DNA from: Ruminococcus flavefaciens
Lineage (GTDB): Bacteria > Bacillota > Clostridia > Oscillospirales > Ruminococcaceae
Direction of reading: 5' to 3'
NCBI GenBank assembly: GCA_902777125.1
Contig: CACYSQ010000006.1
Location: 142,129-206,128, forward strand
DNA: 64,000 bases
Notes under the pieces: generated by a model
Told to the model about the DNA's origin: nothing
What the model saw: only the letters and a program-made list of their open reading frames with translations
The model's database searches: none
Translations under genes and position numbers: made by a program
Shown here: positions 8,115 through 17,231 of the stretch, piece by piece
Layout of the letters: each line of letters opens with the position of its first letter
Position numbering within the stretch: the first letter of the stretch is position 1

Positions 8115-8390
8115 GTCCTGCCATGCCCTCTTTCAGCGCAGGGAACATAAATCCGCGCCAGCCGATCTCCTTGAAAAGTCGGGCTTCCAGCCCATATCGC
8201 GGAATTTTCCGCCTGCAAAGAGAACTCCGAGCGTGGGCATGAACATAGCCAGTGCGAGCATACGTCCGAAGCTCATATCGCCAGCCGTACTGCCGGGATT
8301 TCGGTCATGAATGCCTATTGCCATCAGTATCCACGCTGATATGAACGTGAAAAGAAGATATTTCGCAAATTTCGACATAACACGCCTCAC
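8115..8390 (-). pseudogene. Remnant of a CPBP (CAAX-type) membrane protease
   Basis: An 85-codon frame starts like an intact CPBP protease, with a transmembrane segment and then SFGRMLALAMFMPTLGVLFAG and GWKPDF. It then runs out of frame and stops. In the next frame the same DNA reads FKEIGWRGFMFPALKEGM, which matches the family's catalytic EExxWRG region. The middle ~100 residues between these two blocks are missing, so an internal deletion plus frameshift has destroyed the gene. The remnant ends right at the SRP RNA promoter. GAGGTGAGGCGTG lies near the start. Assignment rests on two short motifs. Confidence 0.6.
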
Positions 8391-8482
8391 CTCCGCACAA
8401 CAAAGCCCTTGCCTATAATGTTAACACATATATCATCTTATGTCAATAGCGATATAACTTGTATTATCAGTGCTAAATAGTG

Positions 8483-8511
8483 TTGACTTTGGAAGGAATA
8501 TATTGTATAAT
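8483..8511 (+). promoter_or_regulatory. Promoter of the FHA-PP2C operon
   Basis: TTGACT - 17 bp - TATAAT, about 48 bp before the start codon of the FHA gene. Confidence 0.88.
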
Positions 8512-8558
8512 TATTATGATAACTTCTAAATATATTTTTTTACTATGAGGTGATATCT

Positions 8559-9863
8559 ATGGCTAAATTCAAGGTTATCGAAAGACAGGGTCAGATCGGC
8601 ATTCGCTGTAAGCTCGGTTCGTCTGAGGCTATAAACAGCAACGAGATACTCTACTTCTCACAGCACTACATCAGAGGTCTCATGCAGCCCACGGTCGAGG
8701 ACGCCGGAAGACTTTTCTTCATCGGCGCACAGGGAGTTCCGCTGAGCAGATTTCTCCGCACCCCTATCGGCAAGGACCATTTCTTCATGATGGCTGCACA
8801 GATAATGGAGACCTATAAATCCGCCGTCAACAACGGTCTCAACCCCAGCAACATCGTTTACGACCCGGACAGCATTATCATCGACAGCTCAAGCGGAGAG
8901 CTCTTCTTCGTATATGCCGCAATATACGGCAATCCGCCCCTCAACGGCGGCTGTGCCTATGCTATGAACCTCATAGCCTCCGGCGTTTCCTATGCTTCTC
9001 AGGAGGACTACAACGCCGTTGTGAACTTCATGAACTTCGTAAACAGCAATCCCCAGTTCTCCATAACGGCGACCGAGGAATATATAATGAACGTTTCACC
9101 GGTAACATACAGCATTATCCCCAGACAGGAATTCAACGAGGCTGCTGCGGCTCCGGCAGCGTTACCTTCGGCTGACCCCTATGCGGCTCCGGCTCCTGAT
9201 GCTTCCATGGCACCTCCGCCTGCCGCACCTCCCGTATCTGCCGCACCTGCTGAGATGTTCTCTCCCGGCGAGATGTTCTCGCCCGCACCACCGGAAGCTC
9301 CTGTTCCTCCCGCAAATAATGCCGACGAGGGACGTCTTAAAATAAATATGGGCACAGCCGCCGCCGCTGTACCGGAAAGTGTCATCAATGCTCCGACTGC
9401 TGAGGAGGCACCTGCGCCGGAAGCACCTGCTGAACCTGCTGTGCCGGAAGCACCTGCCGTTGCGGAAGAGCCTCCGCTGAGCGCAGAGACTACAGCCTCC
9501 GAAAACGCGCCCACTATTGACCGCGAAGACGAAATGAGCGAGACCATGCCCGCTGCTATGCCTGTTGAACCCGAGGCTGTACTTACACGCCGTTCAACAG
9601 GACAGTCCTTTCGCATCGACAAGCCAGTATTCCGCATCGGAAAGGAACGCGCAAAGGTCGATCTCTGCGTCACCGATAACAGGACCGTCAGCCGTGTCCA
9701 CGCCACAGTATACAAACGCGGCAGCGATTGCTTCATCGCCGATAACAACTCCACAAACCGCACCTTCGTCAACGGTACCCCTATCCCCGTCCAGACCGAG
9801 ATCAAGCTCAAAAACGGGGACGTTATCAGGTTTTCAAACGAGGAGTTTGATTTCACCTGCTGA
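8559..9863 (+). CDS. FHA-domain protein with Pro/Ala-rich linker
   Basis: 434 aa from the ATG at 8559; GAGGTGAT lies just upstream, and a GTG at 8550 overlaps that site. Residues 1-~190 form a globular domain I cannot name. Residues ~195-330 are a low-complexity Pro/Ala/Glu linker. The C-terminal ~85 residues are a forkhead-associated domain: FRIGKERAKVDL, then VSRVHATV, then NNSTNRTFVNG, matching the IGR, SRxHA and GTxxNG landmarks. FHA domains bind phosphothreonine peptides. The next gene is a PP2C phosphatase, so the pair probably belongs to a Ser/Thr phosphorylation circuit. No kinase is in the window. Confidence 0.88.
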   Translation: MAKFKVIERQGQIGIRCKLGSSEAINSNEILYFSQHYIRGLMQPTVEDAGRLFFIGAQGVPLSRFLRTPIGKDHFFMMAAQIMETYKSAVNNGLNPSNIVYDPDSIIIDSSSGELFFVYAAIYGNPPLNGGCAYAMNLIASGVSYASQEDYNAVVNFMNFVNSNPQFSITATEEYIMNVSPVTYSIIPRQEFNEAAAAPAALPSADPYAAPAPDASMAPPPAAPPVSAAPAEMFSPGEMFSPAPPEAPVPPANNADEGRLKINMGTAAAAVPESVINAPTAEEAPAPEAPAEPAVPEAPAVAEEPPLSAETTASENAPTIDREDEMSETMPAAMPVEPEAVLTRRSTGQSFRIDKPVFRIGKERAKVDLCVTDNRTVSRVHATVYKRGSDCFIADNNSTNRTFVNGTPIPVQTEIKLKNGDVIRFSNEEFDFTC

Positions 9864-9882
9864 GCTGCAAGGAGATCTTATT

Positions 9883-10650
9883 ATGGATTACATCGTCGTA
9901 GCCGATACGGATATCGGCATCTCAAAGAAGGTCAATCAGGATAGTCTCTGCGTTAAGCTTGCCGAGAATTCCTTCTGCAAGTCTGCAATGGTCATGGTCT
10001 GCGACGGTATGGGAGGTCTCTCAAAGGGCGAGGTCGCAAGCGCTGAGGTAGTCCGCAGCTTCTCCGAATGGTTCGATACAAGCTTCGAGAGTGAGCTGCA
10101 CAACTGGAGCTGGGACAGGATAGCCCGGATAACCGTTGACCGCCTCAAGGAGCTGAATGCGCGTATCATAGCCTACGGCGACAGTCAGGGAATAAAGCTC
10201 GGAACTACTGCTACCGGTATGATAGCCGTGAACAAGCAGTATATGATCTTCCATGTCGGAGATACAAGAGTGTATAAGATAGCAGATGACGTCCAGCAGC
10301 TCACGGACGACCATACCTTCGTGAACCGTGAGATCAAGCTCGGAAGAATGACCCGCGAGCAGGCACTCACCGACCCGCGCCGCAATGCCCTGATACAGTG
10401 CATAGGCGTTACCGGTGAGGTATCGCCGGAGATAAGCTTCGGTATACTCGAAAACGGAGCACACTACCTGATATGCTCGGACGGCCTCCGCCATGACGTC
10501 ACTAACGAGGAAATACTCGATATCCTTTCCCCTGATCTCATAACCACAAGGTCTTCGCTCGAAGCAAGACTCCGCATGATGATAGAGCTCGTAAAGATAA
10601 GGGACGAAAAGGACAATATTTCAGGCGCAGTTCTCCGCGCCGATTTCTGA
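9883..10650 (+). CDS. PP2C-family protein phosphatase
   Basis: A metal-dependent Ser/Thr phosphatase of 255 aa. Landmarks: VNQDSLCV near the N-terminus, MVMVCDGMGGLSKGEVAS with the metal-binding DGMGG, GDTRVYKI, a late SDGL, and DEKDNISGAVL supplying the last metal ligand. The start is the ATG at 9883 behind AAGGAGAT; a longer frame from 9565 overlaps the FHA gene and is not used. It lies 19 bp after the FHA gene and 32 bp before a small membrane protein, forming one operon. It probably removes phosphates placed by a Hanks-type kinase encoded elsewhere. Confidence 0.94.
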   Translation: MDYIVVADTDIGISKKVNQDSLCVKLAENSFCKSAMVMVCDGMGGLSKGEVASAEVVRSFSEWFDTSFESELHNWSWDRIARITVDRLKELNARIIAYGDSQGIKLGTTATGMIAVNKQYMIFHVGDTRVYKIADDVQQLTDDHTFVNREIKLGRMTREQALTDPRRNALIQCIGVTGEVSPEISFGILENGAHYLICSDGLRHDVTNEEILDILSPDLITTRSSLEARLRMMIELVKIRDEKDNISGAVLRADF

Positions 10651-10682
10651 GCTTTTCCGCATTCTATAAGGAGGTGAGAGCT

Positions 10683-11009
10683 TTGCCGTCAGATGTAAAG
10701 GGCGTTATCATCGCCGCCATAGGAGTATTCATCGTACTCAATATGATAATGTGGACTGCTATCGGCCTTATCAACCGCAGAAAGCGTAAAAAGCGCAGGA
10801 TCACAGTCCCGGACGTCAGCCTTCCGGTCTCAACAAAGGGCGACAGAGTTCTGCTCATACAGCCCGGCAGACAGAATGAGCTCCAGCAGGCTTTCAACGT
10901 CCACAAGAATATCCCTCCGACCGACCCGAAGCTGCTACAGGCTAAACCGGATAACAGCTTCCGCATTGTCAGAAGCGAGATCATCGTTCATACAAAGGAT
11001 AAGATCTAA
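10683..11009 (+). CDS. Small single-pass membrane protein
   Basis: 108 aa from the TTG at 10683, which is 8 nt after a perfect AAGGAGG; a GTG at 10674 overlaps that site. A hydrophobic helix (VIIAAIGVFIVLNMIMWTAI) is followed by a strongly basic stretch (RRKRKKRR), giving an Nout-Cin topology with a ~70-residue cytoplasmic tail. No family is recognised. As third gene of the FHA-PP2C operon it may anchor or be a substrate of that pair. Confidence 0.75.
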   Translation: MPSDVKGVIIAAIGVFIVLNMIMWTAIGLINRRKRKKRRITVPDVSLPVSTKGDRVLLIQPGRQNELQQAFNVHKNIPPTDPKLLQAKPDNSFRIVRSEIIVHTKDKI

Positions 11010-11031
11010 GGGCGCACTGCTGTGCGCCCTT
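11008..11031 (+). repeat. Duplicated hairpin without U-run
   Basis: The hairpin AGGGCGCA..TGCGCCCT is identical to the terminator at 11182-11209 but is followed by TGAGCTTG instead of U residues. The ~150 bp between the copies contains GTAGGG-type repeat pieces, as if an element had split or duplicated the original terminator. Confidence 0.6.
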
Positions 11032-11181
11032 GAGCTTGTTGATAAACCTGCTTTTATTTGTGCATTTTCGGGCGAGCGGAACTCGCCCCTACACAAAACG
11101 ATGGTATATAGCCGAATTGTAGGGACGCTTTCCGAGCACCCGTGCTGCTGTTTGGATTAAAACTGTCTTTTTGACAAATTG

Positions 11182-11209
11182 AAGGGCGCACTGCTGTGCG
11201 CCCTTTTTT
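11182..11209 (+). terminator. Terminator of the FHA-PP2C operon
   Basis: A stem of about 9 bp (AAGGGCGCA/TGCGCCCTT) followed by six T residues on the plus strand. Confidence 0.85.
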
Positions 11210-11250
11210 ATGCGGTCTGCGAATTGCAAGGGCTGTCCTTGCAGCTCACT

Positions 11251-11279
11251 AAAAAAGGACGCCGGAGCGTCCTTTTTTC
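11251..11279. terminator. Bidirectional terminator between the FHA operon and secF
   Basis: A perfect 12-bp inverted repeat (11251-11262 with 11267-11278) has A6 on the left and T6 on the right. It ends two bases before the secF stop codon. Confidence 0.88.
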
Positions 11280-11280
11280 A

Positions 11281-12258
11281 TTATGCCTTTGCGGGTTCGG
11301 ATTTGCTTCTGCTTTTCCACCATGACCATGTTACAGGTGCAACGAAGAGTGAGGTGAAGGTACCGGAGATGAGACCTGCCATAAGCGGTACAGAGAAGCT
11401 GAGGAGTGAAGTATAACCCTTTATCAGAACTACGATAGTGATGATGAGCATAGTGCTGATAGTTGTGATAGATGTTCTTATCGAACGGGTGAGTGACTGT
11501 GAGCAGCCGGTATTGATGAGCTCATTGAGAGAAGCCTTCGGCATGAGCTTGCGGTTTTCTCTAATTCTGTCGTAGATAACGATGGTGTTATTGATAGAGT
11601 AGCCGAGTATGGTGAGTATAACAGCGACCATATTAGCGCTGAACTCGAAGCCGAAGAGGTAGGATACAGCCATAGCTGTCACAAGATCCTGAACGAGTGC
11701 GAGTACCGAGCAGGCACCTGCCGACCAGCCGCCGATCTTGCGGAATCTTATCGCAACATAGATGATGATGATGATAGCTGCGAATACAACTGCGATAACG
11801 CACTTGAGGAGGAACTCGTTACCTGTTGAGGAGGTAACGCTCATAGCCTCGCTGCCCTCGATGTTGAGATCGGGGTATTCAGCCTTGATAAGGTCTGTGA
11901 GCTTGTTCTGATCCTCGATATTGAAGCTGCCTGTTGCGAGGTTGATAGTGAACTGGGGCTTGCCGGTATTGACGTCCTCGCCCTCTCTTACAGTCACCTT
12001 TGAGCTTGTGAGGGTACCTACGAGCTCCTTGATCCTGCCGGTGTCGATGTCGTTGCCCTTGTCGTAGGTGTAGGTCTTCATAGTACCGCCCTTGAACTCG
12101 ATAGAACGGTTATCGCCGCGGATTATTATACCGATTATAAGTGCGATCAGCACGATGATACCAACAGCAAGTATAATGGGCTTCTTTCCGCAGAAATCGT
12201 AAACTTTTCCGGTGTAAGCCGGCGCAGTCTGCTTGATGTTCTTTTTCTTTGCGCTCAT
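11281..12258 (-). CDS. secF: Protein translocase subunit SecF
   Basis: With SecD it forms an accessory membrane complex that uses the proton gradient to pull secreted proteins out of the SecYEG channel. The 325-residue protein has a first membrane helix near residues 30-48, a periplasmic domain starting at RSIEFKGGT, and five further helices with the family signature ILGYSINNTIVIYDRIREN near residues 215-235. Its start overlaps the secD stop by 4 bp (ATGA), so the two are translationally coupled. Confidence 0.96.
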   Translation of the reverse strand: MSAKKKNIKQTAPAYTGKVYDFCGKKPIILAVGIIVLIALIIGIIIRGDNRSIEFKGGTMKTYTYDKGNDIDTGRIKELVGTLTSSKVTVREGEDVNTGKPQFTINLATGSFNIEDQNKLTDLIKAEYPDLNIEGSEAMSVTSSTGNEFLLKCVIAVVFAAIIIIIYVAIRFRKIGGWSAGACSVLALVQDLVTAMAVSYLFGFEFSANMVAVILTILGYSINNTIVIYDRIRENRKLMPKASLNELINTGCSQSLTRSIRTSITTISTMLIITIVVLIKGYTSLLSFSVPLMAGLISGTFTSLFVAPVTWSWWKSRSKSEPAKA

Positions 12259-13646
12259 TTCACATTACCTCCGTAAAGCTTTCTGTTCTTGAAGCACTTG
12301 AACTTCGTAAGTGACGTTACCATAAGTCTTGAAGCGAAAACGCCCATGACGAAGTTGAGGATAACGCCGGCGAGGAGAGTGAAGCCGAAGGAATAAACGA
12401 AGCCCTCAGCTGTAGCGCCGAATGCGAAGAAAATGGTCTTGTTGAGGATCTTGGAGAAGAGGCTCGAGGGAACGCCGAATGCGCCCATGAGGATAACGGC
12501 GATGATAACGTTTGTAACGTTGCCGTCGAGGATAGCGGAGAAAGCTCTCTTATAGGCTATCCTTACAGCGGAATCAAGGGACTTTCCGGAACGGAGCTCC
12601 TCCTTGATACGCTCGCCTGTGATGATGTTGGCGTCAACGCCCATACCGACGGCAAGGATAATACCTGCGATACCGGGGATAGTGAGCGTAGAGCCGCTCA
12701 TGAAGCCGAACCAGCCTGATACAGCCGCGATGCTTCCTGCGACCTGACCGATAAGGGCGATAACAGCAACCATACCGGGGAGTCTGTAGAGGACTATCAT
12801 ATAGATCGCGATGAAGATGAAAGCGATGATTGCTGCGAGGACCATAGCCTCGAGCGAGCCCTCACCGAGAGTAGAGGATATCCTGTTTACGCTTACGGTA
12901 TCCATTTTGAAGGGAAGCGCACCGCCGTTGATCTGGTCGGCGAGCTTCTTAGCGCTCTCGTTAGTGAACTGACCTGTGATGATAGCGGAACCGTCAGTGA
13001 TAACGCTGCTTACGGTAGGAGACGAGATCATAACATCGTCCATCCATATCGAAATGGGGGTATCTGTACCTGCGAGTTCTCTTGTAGCGTTAGCGAACTT
13101 GGTAACGCCGCTGTCGTTGAGCTTGAGGTCAACGAGCCATTCCTTGTTTCCGTAATCCTTGGTCTGTCTGTAATCGTAGTCAGCTTTTTCAACGTCCGCA
13201 CCGGTGAGAACGAGCTTGCTTTCATCGGTATTGTCGGTGCCCTTGTAGAAAGAGAGCTGAGCCATGCTTCCGAGCTCCTCAACGGCGCTCTCAGGGTCGA
13301 AGTCCTCGTCCTTCTGAGTGGGGAAGCGAACGATGATCCTGTTGCTCTTGCTGTCGCTGTAAACCTCATTGTCGGTGATACCAAGGTTAGCGAGACGGGT
13401 CTTCATTATCTGTACTGCCGCATCGAGCTGGGAGGACGAAACATCTCCGTCATAGTCCTCAGCGGGCTCGAAGGTAGCGTCGATACCGCCCTGAATGTCG
13501 ATACCCTTCTTGATATCGTCAACGCCCTTGATATAGGTCTTTGTGTTGTCGCCGTACGCATAGTCGAGTCCGACAACAGCCGTAAAAGAAAACAATGCGA
13601 TTATAGCAACGACAATGAAGAAAGTCGATTTTCCTATTTTTTTCAC
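12255..13646 (-). CDS. secD: Protein translocase subunit SecD
   Basis: Partner of SecF in protein export. About 463 aa with an N-terminal membrane helix, a large extracytoplasmic domain beginning with the GIDIQGGIDATF motif, and a C-terminal bundle of five helices containing GMGVDANIITGERIKEEL. I start it at the GTG at 13646: the ATG at 13652 is only 1 nt after GGAGG, whereas the GTG is 7 nt away. The promoter is at 13692-13720. Confidence 0.95.
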   Translation of the reverse strand: MKKIGKSTFFIVVAIIALFSFTAVVGLDYAYGDNTKTYIKGVDDIKKGIDIQGGIDATFEPAEDYDGDVSSSQLDAAVQIMKTRLANLGITDNEVYSDSKSNRIIVRFPTQKDEDFDPESAVEELGSMAQLSFYKGTDNTDESKLVLTGADVEKADYDYRQTKDYGNKEWLVDLKLNDSGVTKFANATRELAGTDTPISIWMDDVMISSPTVSSVITDGSAIITGQFTNESAKKLADQINGGALPFKMDTVSVNRISSTLGEGSLEAMVLAAIIAFIFIAIYMIVLYRLPGMVAVIALIGQVAGSIAAVSGWFGFMSGSTLTIPGIAGIILAVGMGVDANIITGERIKEELRSGKSLDSAVRIAYKRAFSAILDGNVTNVIIAVILMGAFGVPSSLFSKILNKTIFFAFGATAEGFVYSFGFTLLAGVILNFVMGVFASRLMVTSLTKFKCFKNRKLYGGNVK

Positions 13647-13691
13647 AGTCATGCCTCCTATTAATTTTGTGTCTCTACGACAATTACTATT

Positions 13692-13720
13692 ATTTTACTA
13701 TATTTCTGCCAAAAAGTCAA
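13692..13720 (-). promoter_or_regulatory. Promoter of secD-secF
   Basis: TTGACT - 17 bp - TAAAAT on the minus strand, about 45 bp before the translation start. Confidence 0.75.
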
Positions 13721-13767
13721 TAGCCTGCGCGAAATTTTTAGCATTACGATGAAATAACCTCAAATCG

Positions 13768-13835
13768 TAGGGGCGGATATTATCCGCCCGCAATATACCG
13801 CAAACTCCTGACCTGTAGGGGACGCTGCCCCTACA
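13768..13835. repeat. Two GTAGGGG-type palindromic repeats
   Basis: GTAGGGGCGGAT..ATCCGCCC lies at 13768-13789, and the perfect palindrome TGTAGGGG-ACGCTG-CCCCTACA's core at 13814-13835. Both lie in the gap between secD and the end of the ATP synthase operon and belong to the interspersed family listed at 5265. Confidence 0.75.
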
Positions 13836-13852
13836 CTCAATTTAATTACGCA

Positions 13853-13882
13853 TTAAAAAAGCGCCCGCAGCGGAGCGCTTTT
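13853..13882 (-). terminator. Terminator of the ATP synthase operon
   Basis: A stem AAGCGC/GCGCTT (13859-13864 with 13875-13880) has an A-run on its left side, giving hairpin plus U-run on the minus strand just after the atpC stop. Confidence 0.75.
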
Positions 13883-13885
13883 GTC

Positions 13886-14296
13886 CTATTTGAAATGCTT
13901 CTGCGATACCTTCAGACGGTTCATTGCGCGGTTGAGAGCAGCCTGAGTCTGGTAATACTCCTTGATGCTCTGCTTCTGACGGAGACGTTCCTGAGCGCGT
14001 TCACGGGCTTCCTCGGCACGTTTTATGTCGATCTCCTCCGGCAGCTCGCAGTTATCCGCGAGAATTATCGAGGATTCGGGCATTACCTGTATGAAACCGC
14101 CTGATATAGCCGCATAGTGCCACTTGCCGTCCACCATGTATTTCAGCTCTCCGGCAGGGAGAGTGGTCACGACAGGCTCATGGCCTGCCATGATGCCGAC
14201 AAGACCGTCTATAGCCGTAATTACAAGGTGCTCGCAGTCGCCCTTGTAGAAAATGCGGTCTGTAGCGATTATTTCAAGGTGAAATTTCCTCGGCAT
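13886..14296 (-). CDS. atpC: ATP synthase epsilon subunit
   Basis: The F1 central-stalk subunit that couples and inhibits rotation. At 136 aa it has normal length: an N-terminal beta-sandwich (FHLEIIATDRIFYKGDCEHLVITAIDG, with GIMAGHEPVVTTL) and a C-terminal helical hairpin rich in Arg, Ala and Gln. Last gene of the operon, 4 bp after atpD; the terminator follows. Confidence 0.96.
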   Translation of the reverse strand: MPRKFHLEIIATDRIFYKGDCEHLVITAIDGLVGIMAGHEPVVTTLPAGELKYMVDGKWHYAAISGGFIQVMPESSIILADNCELPEEIDIKRAEEARERAQERLRQKQSIKEYYQTQAALNRAMNRLKVSQKHFK

Positions 14297-14300
14297 AGTA

Positions 14301-15820
<1,520 letters not shown>

Positions 15821-15834
15821 GACACACGCTGCGG

Positions 15835-16227
15835 TTATATGAGGCTTTCTCCCTCTCCCATGACCGCGATATCGACCGCCTTGGCGTCCTCAAGGTGGAA
15901 GGTCATGAGCTTATTGCCGGTCTTTTCGCCGTATATAGCCTCAAGTCCTGCATTTTTTATAATGGTCTGAGCATATTTCTCATCGGTCTCGAAAACAGCT
16001 TTACCGGTGTATCTGAGCCAGTGACCGTCCGGCTTGCAGGCAGCGATCTCAACGAGTGGATTGGCGCAGAGCTGTCTGTAGACCGCCTTGAAATCACCGA
16101 CGCCGAAGATTATCTTGCCGTCCTCTTCGAGAAAAGCGCCGAGCGGACGGAGCTTTGGCTGATCGCCGTCTGTAGTTGCGAGGAAGAATACACCTGTTTC
16201 CTTTAAGAAGTCGCCTATTTTGCTCAT
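15835..16227 (-). CDS. Pyridoxamine 5'-phosphate oxidase-like flavin-binding protein
   Basis: 130 aa from the ATG at 16227, which has AAGGAG 7 nt upstream; an in-frame start at 16251 lacks one. The sequence fits the split-barrel FMN-binding family: GVFFLATTDGDQPKLRPLGAF near the N-terminus, then GKIIFGVGDFKAVYRQLCANPLVEI, then a C-terminal EGESL. Such small proteins usually bind FMN or F420-like cofactors; the substrate is unknown. It lies inside the ATP synthase operon, between gamma and beta and on the same strand, flanked on both sides by palindromic repeats. That position is unusual and suggests insertion of a gene cassette. Confidence 0.85.
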   Translation of the reverse strand: MSKIGDFLKETGVFFLATTDGDQPKLRPLGAFLEEDGKIIFGVGDFKAVYRQLCANPLVEIAACKPDGHWLRYTGKAVFETDEKYAQTIIKNAGLEAIYGEKTGNKLMTFHLEDAKAVDIAVMGEGESLI

Positions 16228-16252
16228 AATAACACTCCTTTTGCCGTTCATC

Positions 16253-16284
16253 TGTAGGGGCGGCGTTCCGCCGCCCGCCCCTAC
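16253..16284. repeat. GTAGGGG-type palindromic repeat
   Basis: GTAGGGGCGGCG..CCGCC followed by CGCCCCTAC: the outer nine bases are a perfect inverted repeat. A second short palindrome (GGGACGCC/GTCCC) follows at 16313-16325. Both sit between atpG and the PNPOx-like gene. Confidence 0.75.
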
Positions 16285-16331
16285 GATTTGGGTTTATTTC
16301 ATCGTAAAGCGTGGGACGCCGTCCCGACGCA

Positions 16332-17228
16332 TCAATCGTTGACGGAAGCCGCACCTCCGCAGACCTCGGTTATCTCCTGAGTGATAGCCGCCTGTCTTGC
16401 GCGGTTGTAGAGAAGTGAAAGGTCCTTTATCATGTCCTTTGCACTGTTGGTGGCAGCGTCCATAGCCGTCATTCGCGACTGCTGCTCACAGCAGAACGCC
16501 TCGACCATAGCGCCGTATATAACGCCCTTGGCGTAGTTGGGTATGAGGTTTTCCATTACGACCTCCGGCGAGGGCAGGAACGAAGCCTTCGGGAGCTTCT
16601 TAATCGTGCCGTCGGGAGCCTTTCCGAAGTGTCTGCGCTCGAACGGGAGAAGTCTTAGCTTGCGGGGCTCCTGAACGTTAGATGTGACCATGTCGGTATA
16701 TATGAGGTAGACCTCATCGAGCTCGCCAGCCTCGAACTTATCGAGGACGAGCTGTGCTATCTCCATAGCGCGGTAGAGAGTCGGGTTCTGGGTAGTGTAG
16801 AGGAATTCGCTGTCAACGGAGGTCTTTCTGCGGTTCTGGAAGTACATTCTCCCGACCTGTCCCATAACAAAGAGCTGACAGTTATCGAGGTTAGCCTGCT
16901 CTGAGAGCTCCTGTTCGGTAAAGCGGAGGACGTTATGGTTATAGCTCCCGCACAGACCCTTATCGGCGGTAATGACGATATATCCCTTTTTGCGGTTCTC
17001 CTCAGCGATACCGGAACGGCGGTCGAAGTAGAACTGTCTTGTGTGGGGGGTATGCTCGAGGATACTGTCGATAGTTTCCTGCAATTTATAGAAGTAGGGC
17101 TCAGTGTCCTCGAGGGATTTACGCGCTTTTTTGAGCTTTGACGAGGACATGAGGTACATAGCGTTCGTTATCTTGAGTATCTGCTTGATACTGTTGATAC
17201 GCTCGCGTATTTCTCTTATATTAGCCAT
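16332..17228 (-). CDS. atpG: ATP synthase gamma subunit
   Basis: The rotating central shaft of F1, 298 aa. It has the long N-terminal coiled-coil helix (IREIRERINSIKQILKITNAM), the central ADKGLCGSYNHN motif and the C-terminal helix with AATNSAKDMI and the conserved ending RARQAAITQEITEVCGGA. GAGGAATAAATC precedes the ATG. It follows the fused delta-alpha gene by 3 bp. Confidence 0.97.
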   Translation of the reverse strand: MANIREIRERINSIKQILKITNAMYLMSSSKLKKARKSLEDTEPYFYKLQETIDSILEHTPHTRQFYFDRRSGIAEENRKKGYIVITADKGLCGSYNHNVLRFTEQELSEQANLDNCQLFVMGQVGRMYFQNRRKTSVDSEFLYTTQNPTLYRAMEIAQLVLDKFEAGELDEVYLIYTDMVTSNVQEPRKLRLLPFERRHFGKAPDGTIKKLPKASFLPSPEVVMENLIPNYAKGVIYGAMVEAFCCEQQSRMTAMDAATNSAKDMIKDLSLLYNRARQAAITQEITEVCGGAASVND

Positions 17229-17231
17229 GAT

